From JBIOUF01 sp044866695 (lineage in GTDB: Bacteria; Actinomycetota; Actinomycetes; Propionibacteriales; Nocardioidaceae): 19,522 bases of DNA. Where the stretch lies: the NCBI GenBank assembly GCA_044866695.1, contig JBIOUF010000282.1, positions 1 to 19,522 of the forward strand, given 5' to 3'. A model generated the notes under the pieces. That model had not been told where the DNA came from and did no database searches. It saw only the letters and a program-made list of their open reading frames with translations. Positions 8,601-15,685 of this stretch are shown one piece after another (the stretch's first letter is position 1; every line of letters begins with the position of its first letter). A program made the translations under genes and the position numbers.

Positions 8601-11600
8601 TGCCCGGCCAAGGTCTGGAAGAGCCCGGCCTCCTCTGCGGTGATCCCGAGGTGACGCAGCTGCACCTGGCTCTGCGTCCAGGACAGCAGCGCGACCCGGT
8701 CGAACGCGGCGACGCTCGAGTGCTGGTCGATCAGGTCCAGCAGCTCGGCGCGGCTGGAGGCCACCAAGGTCCAGAAGTGGGCCCGCACCTCCCCCTTCGG
8801 CGGGACCCGCAGCCGCTGGCTCAGGGAGAAGACCGGGTCCAGTACGTAGCCGGTGCCTCCGTTCGCGCCGGCCCCCCGCTGCGCGTGGGCGGCGGAGCGC
8901 ACCGTGCGGCCGCGGCCCAGGAAGCGCAGCCGGTCGGTCTCGACGGTGGCATGCCCCACCGCCCCGGACTCCACCACGACCATGTGCCCCGCCCATACCT
9001 CCGGGTCCGACGGCGACCGTCGCCGCCGCGTCGCGATGACCGCCGACTGGGCGGGCAGGAACTCGGTGTGCACGAACATCTTGGAGAACACCGGGTGCGC
9101 ATCGTCGTCACGGGCGGCCGCGAGCACCAGCTCGGCGTACGACGTGACGGCGAGGTGGGCCGCCTTGCGACGCTGGTTGCGGACGACGAGCCGTCGAACC
9201 AGTGCGTCGGACTCCGAGGAGAGGCGGTACTCCAGCTCCGTGGTGTAGGGGCCCTGGATGCGCCGGAAGACCGCGCGGTCGTCGGCCATCCTGGCCTCGC
9301 ACGGCGCCCGCCCGAGGACCGGGAGCGGGGTCGCCGACCAGGTCCGTCCGACGACCTCGTCCCGGAGGTAGATGTGGTCCCCGGCCTCCTCGGTCGTCGG
9401 GTCGGGATGCCATCGGGTCACCGCTGCGCCCTGCCATCGCAGCTGCCCCCCGCCGGCCGGGGTCAGGGTCAGGCTCAGCCTGCCGTTGGAGAGGTGGTGC
9501 ACCGCGGGGCTCCGGGTGGCCGACCCCGAGAAGGTGCGCTCTCCGGGGGCCACGACGCTGTGCAGGCTCCGCTCGGGGTCGCGGTACTCACGGCGGGGAT
9601 GGGTGACGGGGACGTCTCGGGGAGCGCGCTCCTGGAGCAGCAGCTCGGTGGCTCGCAGGATCGGCTCGGAGTGGAACCGTTCTCGCATCAGGCCACCGGT
9701 GACGGCGCCGTGGATGCCCACGATCGTCATGCCCTGGTGGTGTGCCATGTAGCAGCGCACGAGCGCGAACTTGTCGCCCGCGGGCACGCGGGTCGACGTG
9801 AAGTCCAGCGACTCGTAGTAGCCGAACCTCCCGCGCGCGCCGCATTCCGCGAGCAGCCGGTAGTTCTCGGTTGCCGCGGCGGGGTCGACGGCGGCCGCCA
9901 GACCGGTGGCGTACGGGGCGACCACGACGTTGTCCGACAGGCCCCGCACGATTCCCAGCCCCGGCACCCCGAACGGCGAGTACTGGTAGGTCAGCTCCAG
10001 GTCACGCGCGTTGTACGCCGACTCGGAGATGCCCCACGGGACGCCGAGCTCCTCGGCGTACTGCCGCTGCCGCCGCACGACCAGGTGCTCCGTGGACTCC
10101 AACAGCCCCCCGCGGGGGGACTGCATCACCAGGGCCGGCATCAGGTACTCGAACATCGACCCCGACCAGGACCGCAGCGCAGCCCCCCCTCCCACGGCGG
10201 TGACCGGACGGCCGAGCAGGAACCAGTGCCGCGTGCGCACGTCGCCCTTGGCGACGGCCACGTAGCTGGCCAGCCGGGCCTCCGAGGCGAGCAGGTCGTA
10301 GGCGCTCTCGTCCAGGCGGCCCGACGGCACGTGGTAGCCGATGGACAGCAGGCTCCGGCGAGCGTCGTACAGGAAGCCGAAGTCCATCCGGAGCGCGGTG
10401 GCCTTCGCCTCCTCGGCACACCACACCAGCCTTTGGCGTAGGGCGGCCACGCCGTCGACGTCGAGGTGGTGGTCGCGTCGCAGGCTATCCACGTCGCGGT
10501 GGATGGACTCGGCCCAGGCACTGACCTCCGGCGCGTTCGAGCCGGCCCCCGAACGCGCGACCTCGGCGTAGAGCGCGGCAGCGGCAGAGCCGACCGGCTC
10601 CCAGGAGGAGACCGGGCTCTCGTCGCCGGCGACGTCCAGCGCACGCTCGAGTGCCTCGACTCGCTCGCGCACCCGGCTGCGCTCCTGCGGCCCGAGCCCG
10701 TCGGCGGCCGCGCCGTCGAGCACCTCCCGGAGCACCAGCGCCCCGTCGCGCACGCCGTCGGCGCGGGTGTCCAAGGCGGTCCCCGAGTCGAGCGCTCCGA
10801 CCCACTCACGACACGCGGCCGCCACGGTCAGCAGGTGCCCGGCCAGGTTGCCGCTGTCGACGGTCGAGACGTACCGCGGCTCCAGGGGCCGCAGGGTCAC
10901 GGTGTCGATCCAGTTGTAGAGGTGACCTCGGTAGTGCTCCAGCCGCCGCAGCGTGCTCAAGGTCCCTTCGAGCCGCGCCGCCGCGTCACCCAGCCCGATC
11001 CAGCCCAGGTCGCGGGCGCTGACCGTGGCGAGCAGGTAAAGCCCGATGTTCGTCGGTGAGGTGCGATGAGCCACTCTCGGCTGCGGGTCCTCCTGGTAGT
11101 TGTCGGGCGGAAGGTGGTTCTCCGCCGAGGAGACGAAGGCCTCGAAGAACAACCAGGTGCGCCGGCCGATGGTGCGCAGAGCCTGCCGGTCACCCCGGCC
11201 CAGCTCGACCGTCGCGGTCTCCGGGCGGCTCGCCCAGCGCGCCACCACGGGTGCCGAGAGCCACAGCAGGCAGGGCACCGCGGCGGCCGCCAGGAAGGCG
11301 GGTCCCCGGACCACCGCCACACCGAGGGTCAGGACGGGGAGCACGAAGCCGCCCGCCATGAAGCGCAGATGATGTCCCAGGCTGTCGTGGGCGCTGTCGC
11401 GGACGGCCGCCGCGGTCTGCCACTGAAGCAGGTGTCGTCGAGAGACGACCAGCCGGAACAGCGTGCGGCCGACCGCGTCGACGGTCAACCACGCCTGGTG
11501 GCTGAGGAAGACCAGGTTGAGGCCGGCCAGCGCGGCGCCGTCCGCGGCGTCGCGAGCCAACGCCCGGGCCTGGCTGCGCCGTGTCACGCCCTTGCGGCGC

Positions 11601-14146
11601 AGGAGCAGCTGTGGGCTCAGCGGCAGGAGCGGGGGCAGGAAGAAGACCAGGAACAGCAGCGCGGACCATACCGCCGCGGCCTGCCATGGAAGCAGCGCCA
11701 GGCTCAGCGGAAGGCCGGCGGCGAGGGCGAGGGGCACGAGTGAGCGGCGTAGGTTGTCCAGCATCTTCCAGAGGCCGAGCCGGCCGATGCCTTGTCTCCG
11801 GTGTAGCAGCCATGGGACCAGCTGCCAGTCCCCCCGGATCCAGCGATGGGTCCGCGCCGCAGAGACCTCGTAGCTCAGCGGGTATTCCTCGACCACCTCC
11901 ACGTCCGTGACCAGCCCGGACCGCGCGTAGCTGCCCTCCAGCAGGTCGTGGCTGAGCAGGGTGTTGTCCGGAACTCGTCCTCGCAGCGCCATCTGCACCG
12001 CTTCGATCTCGTAGATCCCCTTGCCGGCGAAGGAGCCCTCGCCGAACAGGTCCTGGTAGACGTCGGAGACCGCGAACGTGTACGGGTCGAGCCCGCGGCG
12101 GACCGAGTACAGCCGTTGCACCAAGGAGCTGCCCTGGGCCATCGGCAGCGAAGGGGCGACCCGCGGCTGCAGGATCCCGTAGCCGCGGACCGGCCGGCGG
12201 GTCACCGGGTCGAGGCGGCAGCGGTTCAGCGGGTGACTGATCTTGCCCACCAGGCGGCGTGCTGCCTCACGCGGGAGCCGGGTGTCGCCGTCCAGGGTGA
12301 TCACGTACCGGAAGGGTCCCGGCAGCCGGCCTTCGGTGACAGACAGGCTGCTCTCGGAGTCGCCGAGGAGCAGCCGGTTGAGCTCGACGAGCTTGCCGCG
12401 CTTGCGCTCCCAGCCCATCCAGACGCCCTCGCCGGGGTTGTACGCGCGCGGCCGGTGCAGCAGGACGAAGCGCTCGCCGTACCGCTCGTTCAGCTCCCTG
12501 ACGCCGACCCTTGCCTGCTCGAGGAGCTCCTTGTCGCCCTGTTGGACCTCCACGGCGCTGTCCGCCCAGTCGGTGAGCAAGGCGTAGTAGATCGCCCCGT
12601 CGGAGTTGGCCAGGAAGTGCACCTCGAGCTGGCCGAGGTCCTCCTCGACCGAGGCCGAAGTGGTGAGCAGTGTGGGGATCGCCACCATGGTGCGGGAGTG
12701 CTCGGGGACCCCGTCCCGCAGCGCCAGCCCGGGCAGCGGCGAGGCGTGGAACAGCCGGGCCGCCCAGTAGTTGACGATGTCGAGCGCCAGGTCGCTCAGG
12801 GGCAGCACCGCGATCAGTCCTGCTGCGACGAGCTGGCCGGCGCTGAGCCCTCCGGCCACCGTGGCGGTCAGCCACAGCACCAGCCAGACCAGGAGTGCCG
12901 TAGTGAGGGTCAGCGAGGCCAGGTAGCGCCAGAGCGGAAGCGGCCGCACCGCCGCGACCAGCCGGCGGCGCGACGCTCGGTAGCCGATCGCCTCGGCGAG
13001 CTCCGCCCGCCCGTTGTCGAGCAGCCAGTAGCCCGGGTCACGGCTGACCTCGTCATCGCCCCGCTCGGCCCTGATGAGTGCGGCGCGGGCCACGTCGATC
13101 TCCCGCTGGTGCGCCCCGCGGGCCAGCGTCTCGATCGCGGAGCGGTACCGGTTCCGGGTGGGGAAGTCGAGGGCGGCGTACGCCGGGTTGGCGCTGAGCT
13201 CGACCTCGATGAGGCTGACGCTCTCGACCCAGTCCTCCCAGTTGGTGTCCGACACCAGACGCAGGCTCTTGAAGATGTTGCGCATGGTGACGGTCGCGCT
13301 GGACTGCGACCGGTGCTCGTCCAGCACGATGGACGTCGGCTCCATCCCCTGCGCCTCGAGCCGTGCGACCAGCCATGCCTCGACCTCCGCGGCGGGCTGG
13401 CCGCGCAGGCGGCGCAGCAGCCGCACGGCGAAGGCCCGCGACGGTTGGTAGCTCGCGCTGTCTCGGACCACGTGCTCGATGCCCAGCCGGTCCTCGGGCC
13501 GTTCGGCGAGGACCCGGTCGGCGACCTCGTCGGCGTACCGGCGGTCGCGCGCCGACGAGGTGATCAGGTCCGCGAGCCGGCGCAGGTTCTCGACGAGGAC
13601 GAGCCGCAACGTGATCGCGATGGCCCAGAGCTCGCCGATCGTCAACGGCTTGCGCGACTCGTAGGCTCGCACGAAGCGAGCCAGCAGGTCGGGGTCGACC
13701 AGGCTGTCGGTGTGGGCGACGTAGGCCCAGACGATCCCGAACACCCGCGGATGGCCGGCCAGGAAGCCCGGTCCGAGCTTCGGCAGCTCACGGAAGTAGC
13801 CGGGCGACAGGTCCTGGCGGATCTGGCGGACCTGCGACTCCACGACGTGGAAGTTGTCGATGATCCACTCCGCTGCTGGGGTGATCGCCCGTTTGGCGTC
13901 GACCTCGGAGAGCACGGTGTCGTACGCGCGGTTCAGCGCCCGGGCGTCCTGGTCGAGCCGTTGCAGCAGCGAGACCACCCGGGGGGCGACCTCGACGACG
14001 GTCTGGGAGTCGGCCAGAGAGACGGCATGGCGCTCGAACCGCTCGGGGGAGAAGATCTCCGACCGGATGGGCGCAGCGTCGGTCCACGGGTCCCACGCCG
14101 GCTGCCGCGGTCGCATCGCTCTGCGCCACCGTCGGTCCTCTGACAC
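5657..14146 (-). CDS. ndvB: Cyclic beta-1,2-glucan synthase-like membrane enzyme (GT84 + glycoamylase/GH189-like + GH94)
   Basis: Probably polymerises glucose from UDP-glucose into beta-1,2-glucan and cyclises it at the inner membrane, as NdvB/ChvB/Cgs do. With the GTG at 14146 it has 2,829 residues, close to Brucella Cgs and Agrobacterium ChvB. Numbering from that start, the GT84-like part has DGD at 619-621, SHDLLEG with Asp734, and RTHRWIRGDW with the R-x-x-R-W motif at 765-769. Hydrophobic segments lie near 406-428, 432-455, 800-840 and 928-970. A middle glycoamylase/GH189-like domain (about 1020-1515) includes WSGSMFEYLMP, WGISESAYNARD and MAHHQGM. A first beta-sandwich follows at about 1545-1800. 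A Pro/Ala-rich linker (about 1989-2017) precedes a second sandwich and a GH94 domain with GFRDQLQDGM, GDVQHWWLP and MGTGDWNDGM (Asp2501 and Asp2504). The start is uncertain: 14224 (ATG) and 14116 (ATG) are alternatives, and codon bias weakens upstream of 14146. Polymer linkage and cyclisation are inferred from family. Confidence 0.86.
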   Translation of the reverse strand: MSEDRRWRRAMRPRQPAWDPWTDAAPIRSEIFSPERFERHAVSLADSQTVVEVAPRVVSLLQRLDQDARALNRAYDTVLSEVDAKRAITPAAEWIIDNFHVVESQVRQIRQDLSPGYFRELPKLGPGFLAGHPRVFGIVWAYVAHTDSLVDPDLLARFVRAYESRKPLTIGELWAIAITLRLVLVENLRRLADLITSSARDRRYADEVADRVLAERPEDRLGIEHVVRDSASYQPSRAFAVRLLRRLRGQPAAEVEAWLVARLEAQGMEPTSIVLDEHRSQSSATVTMRNIFKSLRLVSDTNWEDWVESVSLIEVELSANPAYAALDFPTRNRYRSAIETLARGAHQREIDVARAALIRAERGDDEVSRDPGYWLLDNGRAELAEAIGYRASRRRLVAAVRPLPLWRYLASLTLTTALLVWLVLWLTATVAGGLSAGQLVAAGLIAVLPLSDLALDIVNYWAARLFHASPLPGLALRDGVPEHSRTMVAIPTLLTTSASVEEDLGQLEVHFLANSDGAIYYALLTDWADSAVEVQQGDKELLEQARVGVRELNERYGERFVLLHRPRAYNPGEGVWMGWERKRGKLVELNRLLLGDSESSLSVTEGRLPGPFRYVITLDGDTRLPREAARRLVGKISHPLNRCRLDPVTRRPVRGYGILQPRVAPSLPMAQGSSLVQRLYSVRRGLDPYTFAVSDVYQDLFGEGSFAGKGIYEIEAVQMALRGRVPDNTLLSHDLLEGSYARSGLVTDVEVVEEYPLSYEVSAARTHRWIRGDWQLVPWLLHRRQGIGRLGLWKMLDNLRRSLVPLALAAGLPLSLALLPWQAAAVWSALLFLVFFLPPLLPLSPQLLLRRKGVTRRSQARALARDAADGAALAGLNLVFLSHQAWLTVDAVGRTLFRLVVSRRHLLQWQTAAAVRDSAHDSLGHHLRFMAGGFVLPVLTLGVAVVRGPAFLAAAAVPCLLWLSAPVVARWASRPETATVELGRGDRQALRTIGRRTWLFFEAFVSSAENHLPPDNYQEDPQPRVAHRTSPTNIGLYLLATVSARDLGWIGLGDAAARLEGTLSTLRRLEHYRGHLYNWIDTVTLRPLEPRYVSTVDSGNLAGHLLTVAAACREWVGALDSGTALDTRADGVRDGALVLREVLDGAAADGLGPQERSRVRERVEALERALDVAGDESPVSSWEPVGSAAAALYAEVARSGAGSNAPEVSAWAESIHRDVDSLRRDHHLDVDGVAALRQRLVWCAEEAKATALRMDFGFLYDARRSLLSIGYHVPSGRLDESAYDLLASEARLASYVAVAKGDVRTRHWFLLGRPVTAVGGGAALRSWSGSMFEYLMPALVMQSPRGGLLESTEHLVVRRQRQYAEELGVPWGISESAYNARDLELTYQYSPFGVPGLGIVRGLSDNVVVAPYATGLAAAVDPAAATENYRLLAECGARGRFGYYESLDFTSTRVPAGDKFALVRCYMAHHQGMTIVGIHGAVTGGLMRERFHSEPILRATELLLQERAPRDVPVTHPRREYRDPERSLHSVVAPGERTFSGSATRSPAVHHLSNGRLSLTLTPAGGGQLRWQGAAVTRWHPDPTTEEAGDHIYLRDEVVGRTWSATPLPVLGRAPCEARMADDRAVFRRIQGPYTTELEYRLSSESDALVRRLVVRNQRRKAAHLAVTSYAELVLAAARDDDAHPVFSKMFVHTEFLPAQSAVIATRRRRSPSDPEVWAGHMVVVESGAVGHATVETDRLRFLGRGRTVRSAAHAQRGAGANGGTGYVLDPVFSLSQRLRVPPKGEVRAHFWTLVASSRAELLDLIDQHSSVAAFDRVALLSWTQSQVQLRHLGITAEEAGLFQTLAGHVVFPHQGLRPAATQLARDSGPQSALWPLGISGDLPVVVLRIDNVDDVSVARQLVRAFEYWRLRRFAVDLVLLNEESSTYVQELHQLLDGLATSIRERTGSPDSTGRIFVVRADQLPMVTRTALLTSARVVLSAVRGDLAGQLPPPPDPGVAAPATTAPLAPARAGHGELPGQALQCANGYGGFSEDGREYVTVLDTGRPTPAPWSNVVANEQFGFLVTAEGAGHTWWRNSRDNQLTPWRNDPVEATPSEALYVRDVATGVIATPTANPIDAGRHVAWHGFGYSAFRHNTDTLRLDLVQFVPPADAVKISWLRVTNPGPTPREITVTSLHDLVLGNSRHVTASHLVTSHDEATGALLVRNPWSTQFADQVVFADLAGEQHSVSGDREEVLGRQGTLSCPEGVAGGEPLSGRTGAGLDPCAALQTALTLGPGETREVRVLFGAAPDLAGARELVRRYRETAPDALLDEVKAAWAGRLRRVQVETPDPSFDLVMNGWLMYQTLAGRMFARCGFYQTSGAFGFRDQLQDGMAVVLVDPALAREHLVRAAGRQFPQGDVQHWWLPGDGSGVRTRISDDVVWLAHAVARYVRVTGDTAVLDEPIPYLDGDELAADEHERFFTPTRSSEHGSLYEHCVRGIERAFRTGRHGLPLMGTGDWNDGMNRVGAGGAGESVWLGWFLHRTLGDLAPLAADRGDHAFVDRCAAEQARLHRALEEHGWDGAWYRRAYFDDGTPLGSGLRPECRIDSIAQSWAVLSGVAEGDRGLRAMAEVDAQLVMAREGVARLFTPPFDQSLPDPGYIKAYPPGVRENGGQYTHGATWSVLAHAALGQEDKAGALFALVNPVNHTSTPESVQAYRGEPYVMAADVYSVPPYVGRAGWTWYTGSSGWMYRAGLEGVLGLRREGGSLVVQPCLPPEWTTAVITYRHGDARYRIRYQAPAGAPRRVARVELDGAVLDDARIPLSTTSGDRDVLVLLERAGTGGSEA

Positions 14147-14209
14147 CTGCTCCCACCCGTCTCGTCGTCCCAACAGACGAGCGTTCGGCCGGCCGTGCTT
14201 CTGCCCCTC

Positions 14210-14236
14210 ATTGTGACCGCGCATGGAGCGGGTCAA
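14210..14236 (-). promoter_or_regulatory. Possible promoter of the glucan synthase gene
   Basis: On the minus strand TTGACC (14236-14231) is followed after 15 bases by CACAAT (14215-14210), a five-of-six match to the -35 and a four-of-six match to the -10 consensus, though the spacer is short. It would give a leader of about 55 bases to the GTG at 14146. It overlaps the alternative ATG at 14224, which argues against that start. A short inverted pair TGACC/GGTCA (14214-14218 and 14231-14235) overlaps it. Pattern only. Confidence 0.25.
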
Positions 14237-14360
14237 ACGGTACAGACGGGCTGTCGGAGGACTCGGCGGTCTGTTGTCGCAAGTGGCCGGCCCTGGCCGC
14301 CTGCCGGCTGCGGTCGGTGCGACGGTGCTTCTCTGGTTCTCCGTCGAGGGACCGGTTCTG

Positions 14361-14374
14361 GTCGAACGTTCGAC
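14361..14374. promoter_or_regulatory. Perfect 14-bp palindrome GTCGAACGTTCGAC, candidate operator
   Basis: The sequence reads identically on both strands. It lies in the gap between the small membrane protein gene (ending at 14406) and the glucan synthase start on the minus strand, about 125 bases upstream of the possible promoter. It contains GAAC and GTTC half-sites with no spacer, so it is not a standard LexA box. It may bind a dimeric regulator, but one such palindrome is expected by chance in about 16 kb. Confidence 0.3.
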
Positions 14375-14382
14375 TGTCAGGA

Positions 14383-14394
14383 GGGACGCGTCCC
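14383..14394. repeat. Perfect 12-bp palindrome GGGACGCGTCCC
   Basis: It begins 9 bases after the 14-bp palindrome and lies 12 bases past the stop of the small membrane protein gene on the minus strand. As RNA it could fold into a short GC hairpin, either as a weak terminator for that gene or as a second protein-binding site. No T tract follows. The rest of the 14237-14405 gap shows nothing I recognise. Confidence 0.25.
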
Positions 14395-14405
14395 GGAGTC
14401 GGGCC

Positions 14406-14684
14406 TCACGGCGCGAAGAGGACGTCCTGGAACTCGGCCAGGAGCCAGCCGCCGACGCCACCGACCACGGCGAGTACGACCATGAGGCCGAACACCTGCA
14501 CGGGACGACCCGCGGGCCTCCTGCCTTCGCTCGCCGTCACGAACACCATGCCTGCGACGGCGGCGCCCAGGCCGAGGACGAGCGCGGGGACGGGTCGCAG
14601 GTGGGCGAGGACCCAGACCAGCAGCGCTCCGGCCACGGTGCTCAGTACCCAGCGTCCCATCTGGCTGGCCTTCTGGTCGTCCAT
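14406..14684 (-). CDS. Small three-helix membrane protein of unknown function
   Basis: I do not recognise a family. The 92-residue product begins with a short charged segment (MDDQKASQMGR). Three hydrophobic stretches follow, at about residues 12-28 (WVLSTVAGALLVWVLAH), 31-50 (PVPALVLGLGAAVAGMVFVT) and 64-84 (VFGLMVVLAVVGGVGGWLLA). A basic loop SEGRRPAGRP separates the last two, and FQDVLFAP ends the chain. It is therefore probably an integral inner-membrane protein. The ATG was chosen because AGGGGG sits 5 bases upstream (minus strand, 14695-14690). The open frame extends further to 14840, but that extension lacks a hydrophobic or conserved character. It lies upstream of and in the same direction as the glucan synthase, separated by about 260 bases, and is divergent from the sigma factor gene. 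A shared transcript with the synthase is possible but not shown. Confidence 0.72.
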   Translation of the reverse strand: MDDQKASQMGRWVLSTVAGALLVWVLAHLRPVPALVLGLGAAVAGMVFVTASEGRRPAGRPVQVFGLMVVLAVVGGVGGWLLAEFQDVLFAP

Positions 14685-14750
14685 GGTTGCCCCCTGCCTG
14701 CGTCGCATCCGTGCCGAGGTCATTCCAGTAGACGAGTCGTCGGCTCGGCG

Positions 14751-14769
14751 GAGTGATACGTGTTCACTC
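14751..14769. promoter_or_regulatory. Inverted repeat in the divergent intergenic region, candidate operator
   Basis: GAGTGA (14751-14756) and TCACTC (14764-14769) are 6-bp inverted arms separated by TACGTGT. The site stands 67 bases before the small membrane protein start and 134 bases before the sigma factor start, and is locally A/T-richer than its surroundings. A dimeric regulator controlling one or both genes could bind here. The rest of the 218-base gap holds no clear -35/-10 pair. Confidence 0.28.
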
Positions 14770-14902
14770 AAATCGGCAGCGCTGGTTCCAAGACCCGCTG
14801 GAAGACCTGTCTGATACCCCAACCACGCGACGTTCGTCACCGCTGCCGAGATCGCCGGCCCGCGCGTGGGCCAACAGGGCGTTGCAGTGCGACAGTCCTT
14901 GT

Positions 14903-15439
14903 ATGGCCGGTTGCGAGCTCACCGATGCGGAGCTCCTCGCCGCGGTCGGTGAGCGGGACGAGGGAGCGCTGAAGGTGCTCTACGCGCGGCACGCGCCGTG
15001 GATCTCGGCGCGGCTGGCCCGGCGATGCGCCAACGCCGAGGCGGTCGCCGACGTCCTGCAGGACACCTTCATGGCGGCATGGGACGGAGCCTCGCGGTTC
15101 CGCGGCGAGGGCGAGGTGCCGGCCTGGCTGTGGGGGATCGCGATCCGGCGGCTGGTCAGCAGGCTGCGCAAGAGGGCGGACTTCCGGCCCGGGCCGGCCC
15201 TGCTCGAAGGGGAGGTCACCGACCTCTCCGCCGAGGAACGCGCGCTGATGCGGCTGGAGAACGTCGACGTAGGGGGAGCGTTCGCACGCATCTCACCGGA
15301 GCTGCGGGTGGTGCTGCAGCTCACGGTCCTGGACGGCCTTACCACGCGTGAGGCCTCGACCCTGCTCGGGATCCCGAGAGGGACGGTCAAGACCCGGCTC
15401 GCGCGAGCGCGCGTCAAGCTGCGGGAGGAGCTGGCATGA
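14903..15439 (+). CDS. ECF-family RNA polymerase sigma factor
   Basis: A 178-residue sigma-70 family protein of the extracytoplasmic function type, which directs RNA polymerase to a small regulon. Region 2 spans about residues 22-92, including DVLQDTFMAAW (50-60) and the promoter-melting/-10 recognition stretch up to WLWGIAIRRLVSRLRKR. Region 4 spans about 122-175, with the helix-turn-helix TTREASTLLGIPRGTVKTRLARAR (147-170) for the -35 element. The frame stays open upstream to 14753, but that part reads as non-coding. The ATG at 14903 starts just before the first conserved helix. No good Shine-Dalgarno sequence precedes it, so it may be leaderless or weakly translated. It heads an operon with an anti-sigma factor and ABC transporter genes. 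The stop codon overlaps an ATG (ATGA at 15436-15439), although the anti-sigma gene now starts 247 bases later. Signal and target genes are not visible; self-activation is usual for the type. Confidence 0.9.
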   Translation: MAGCELTDAELLAAVGERDEGALKVLYARHAPWISARLARRCANAEAVADVLQDTFMAAWDGASRFRGEGEVPAWLWGIAIRRLVSRLRKRADFRPGPALLEGEVTDLSAEERALMRLENVDVGGAFARISPELRVVLQLTVLDGLTTREASTLLGIPRGTVKTRLARARVKLREELA

Positions 15440-15450
15440 GCGCGCGGAGC

Positions 15451-15552
15451 GAGCTTGTGAGCAGCCGGTGGTTGAGGAGCGAGCCTGCGAGCAGCCGGTG
15501 GTTGAGGAGCGAGCCTGCGAGCAGCCGGTGGTTGAGGAGCGAGCCTGCGAGC
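15451..15552 (+). repeat. Tandem 30-base repeats, three copies plus a 12-base partial
   Basis: Units run 15451-15480, 15481-15510 and 15511-15540, and a 12-base partial copy follows (15541-15552). The second and third units are identical; the first differs at two bases (gagcttgtga instead of gagcctgcga). Each unit ends in cggtggttgaggagc, the left end of the palindromic element that follows, so the array looks like serial duplication of that end. The period is a multiple of three: read in the frame of the ATG at 15436 it encodes SSRWLRSEPA repeated. There are no spacers, so it is not a CRISPR array. Confidence 0.9.
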
Positions 15553-15641
15553 GTCTCGAAACCACCCGACCCCGGGCCGGGACTGCGCCACGGTGCCGCT
15601 GGTTTCGAGACGCCTCCGCTAGCGCTCCGGCTCCTCAACCA
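15527..15641. repeat. Inverted pair of REP-like palindromic elements (BIME-like)
   Basis: Two copies of an element with ends tggttgaggagc and cgtctcgaaacca lie in opposite orientation, at 15527-15566 and 15600-15641. The inner arms 15552-15564 and 15600-15612 pair over 13 bp around a 35-base loop. The outer arms 15529-15540 and 15630-15641 pair over 12 bp. Together they can form one large, interrupted hairpin. Elements with these ends are, to my recollection, dispersed many times in Nocardioides and related genomes, usually between genes. Here they occupy the sigma/anti-sigma junction of an otherwise tightly packed operon and could attenuate transcription or affect mRNA stability. Confidence 0.85.
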
Positions 15642-15672
15642 GCAGTGGTGCCGACACGAGACCAGACCGGAC

Positions 15673-15678
15673 AAGGGG
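15673..15678 (+). promoter_or_regulatory. Ribosome binding site deciding the anti-sigma start
   Basis: AAGGGG lies 7 bases before the ATG at 15686. It gives the anti-sigma gene its own ribosome entry, which the downstream overlapping genes do not need. It supports 15686 as the start and shows the gene need not depend on coupling to the sigma gene. Confidence 0.55.
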
Positions 15679-15685
15679 CACGGGC

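Noticed and set aside
14361..14374. LexA/SOS box
   Set aside because: GAAC and GTTC are present but with no spacer; the known boxes have four bases between them.
14147..14461. N-terminal extension of the glucan synthase to 14461 or 14224
   Set aside because: The added residues are a Ser/Arg/Pro mixture with poor third-position GC, and a possible promoter lies inside; the conserved part begins at about 14090.
14753..14902. Extended N-terminus of the sigma factor from 14753
   Set aside because: The extra 50 residues resemble no sigma factor, overlap the inverted repeat, and are followed by an ATG exactly before the first conserved helix.
15451..15552. CRISPR-like array of 30-base repeats
   Set aside because: The units are directly adjacent with no unique spacers, and they continue into a palindromic element; no cas gene is near.
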